The notes under the pieces are model-generated. The model made no database searches. It was not told where the DNA came from and worked only from the letters and a program-made list of their open reading frames with translations. A DNA stretch of 6,693 bases. Source: Paracoccaceae bacterium. Lineage in GTDB: Bacteria; Pseudomonadota; Alphaproteobacteria; Rhodobacterales; Rhodobacteraceae. The DNA lies in the NCBI GenBank assembly GCA_007121115.1, contig SKMI01000186.1, positions 1 to 6,693 of the forward strand, given 5' to 3'. The translations under genes were made by a program, and so were the position numbers. The first letter of the stretch is position 1, and every line of letters begins with the position of its first letter. This document shows positions 6,538 through 6,693 of this stretch, one piece after another.

Positions 6538-6598
6538 AAAACCGCTGGCTTGTGCAGATTCCGCACCGATTCCCCCTTGCACAGCCAACACCGTTTTT
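6537..6598 (+). terminator. Probable terminator of glpX-recJ (long imperfect hairpin)
   Basis: AAAAAC (6537-6542) pairs with GTTTTT (6593-6598), and TGGCTTGTGCA (6546-6556) pairs with TGCACAGCCA (6578-6587) with one bulged T. An internal loop separates the two stems and the apical loop is 21 bases. It begins at the last base of the recJ stop codon and ends with five Ts. The large loop and split stem make it an atypical rho-independent terminator. Confidence 0.5.
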
Positions 6599-6605
6599 CT
6601 AAACA
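6577..6605 (+). promoter_or_regulatory. Candidate tRNA-Glu promoter
   Basis: TTGCAC (6577-6582) and TAAACA (6600-6605) are spaced by exactly 17 bases. Transcription would start about 6 bases downstream, a few bases before the tRNA 5' end at 6619, as is common for bacterial tRNA genes. The -35 lies in the 3' arm of the recJ terminator hairpin. Confidence 0.45.
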
Positions 6606-6618
6606 CCCTGCACGGCGA

Positions 6619-6693
6619 GGCCCGTTCGTCTATCGGTTAGGACGCCAGGTTTTCAACCTGGAAAGAGGGGTTCGATTCCCCTACGGGCTGCCA
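6619..6693 (+). tRNA. tRNA-Glu (anticodon UUC)
   Basis: A complete 75-base cloverleaf. The acceptor arms are GGCCCGT (6619-6625) and ACGGGCT (6683-6689), giving six standard pairs plus a G1-U72 wobble. The D stem is GTC/GAC around a TATCGGTTAG loop. The anticodon stem CCAGG/CCTGG (6645-6649, 6657-6661) encloses the loop TTTTCAA, with anticodon TTC at 6652-6654. The T arm is AGGGG/CCCCT around TTCGATT. Discriminator G73 (6690) is followed by an encoded CCA that ends exactly at the window edge. It decodes GAA and GAG. Confidence 0.97.

Noticed and set aside
447..6606. Very long antisense open frames on the minus strand (447-1412, 1542-3524, 3715-6606; up to 963 codons)
   Set aside because: They lie opposite strongly supported genes. 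Their translations are rich in Arg, Gly, His and Gln with no recognisable domain, as expected when a GC-rich gene is read on the other strand. They are stop-poor by codon bias.
1..6693. CRISPR arrays, insertion sequences, phage or defence genes
   Set aside because: No regularly spaced repeats, transposase motifs or abrupt change in base composition were seen anywhere in the window.

Overview
This is ordinary, well-kept chromosomal sequence from a GC-rich alphaproteobacterium, most likely a member of the Rhodobacteraceae (Rhodobacter/Paracoccus/Roseobacter group). That placement rests on the strong G/C third-position bias, the protein sequences (DUF1178, GlpX and RecJ of alphaproteobacterial type), the gene order hom-glpX-recJ-tRNA-Glu, and an intergenic CTTCATCTTGCCCAAA-type element that I recall from Rhodobacterales genomes. 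The placement comes from memory of these families, not from a search.

Layout, left to right. Bases 1-416 (minus strand) hold the N-terminal part of a DUF1178 zinc-ribbon protein that runs off the left edge. A 123-base divergent promoter region follows. On the plus strand come a secreted glutathione-peroxidase-family protein (540-1082) and, only 3 bases later, a secreted lipocalin-like/CrtC-AttH-family protein (1086-2141). The two look like one translationally coupled unit acting in the periplasm. A 102-base leader with two perfect inverted repeats precedes homoserine dehydrogenase (hom, 2244-3530). A 244-base intergenic region follows, with the Rhodobacterales-type repeat, a LacI-family-like operator, a small hairpin and a plausible promoter. 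Next is class II fructose-1,6-bisphosphatase (glpX, 3775-4740), then recJ (4744-6537) after a 3-base gap. A long imperfect hairpin ending in a T run closes recJ, and its 3' arm overlaps the likely promoter of a tRNA-Glu(UUC) gene (6619-6693) whose encoded CCA is the last thing in the window.

Functionally the window holds three separate themes: a small envelope module (thiol peroxidase plus lipocalin-like protein), amino-acid/central-carbon metabolism (hom for Thr/Met/Ile synthesis, glpX for gluconeogenesis or the Calvin cycle), and genome maintenance/translation (recJ, tRNA-Glu). I found no mobile element, CRISPR array, toxin or defence gene, and no convincing new system. The items most worth a second look are regulatory: the glpX upstream region, the structured hom leader, and the recJ terminator that overlaps the tRNA promoter. 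The secreted peroxidase/lipocalin pair also merits attention.
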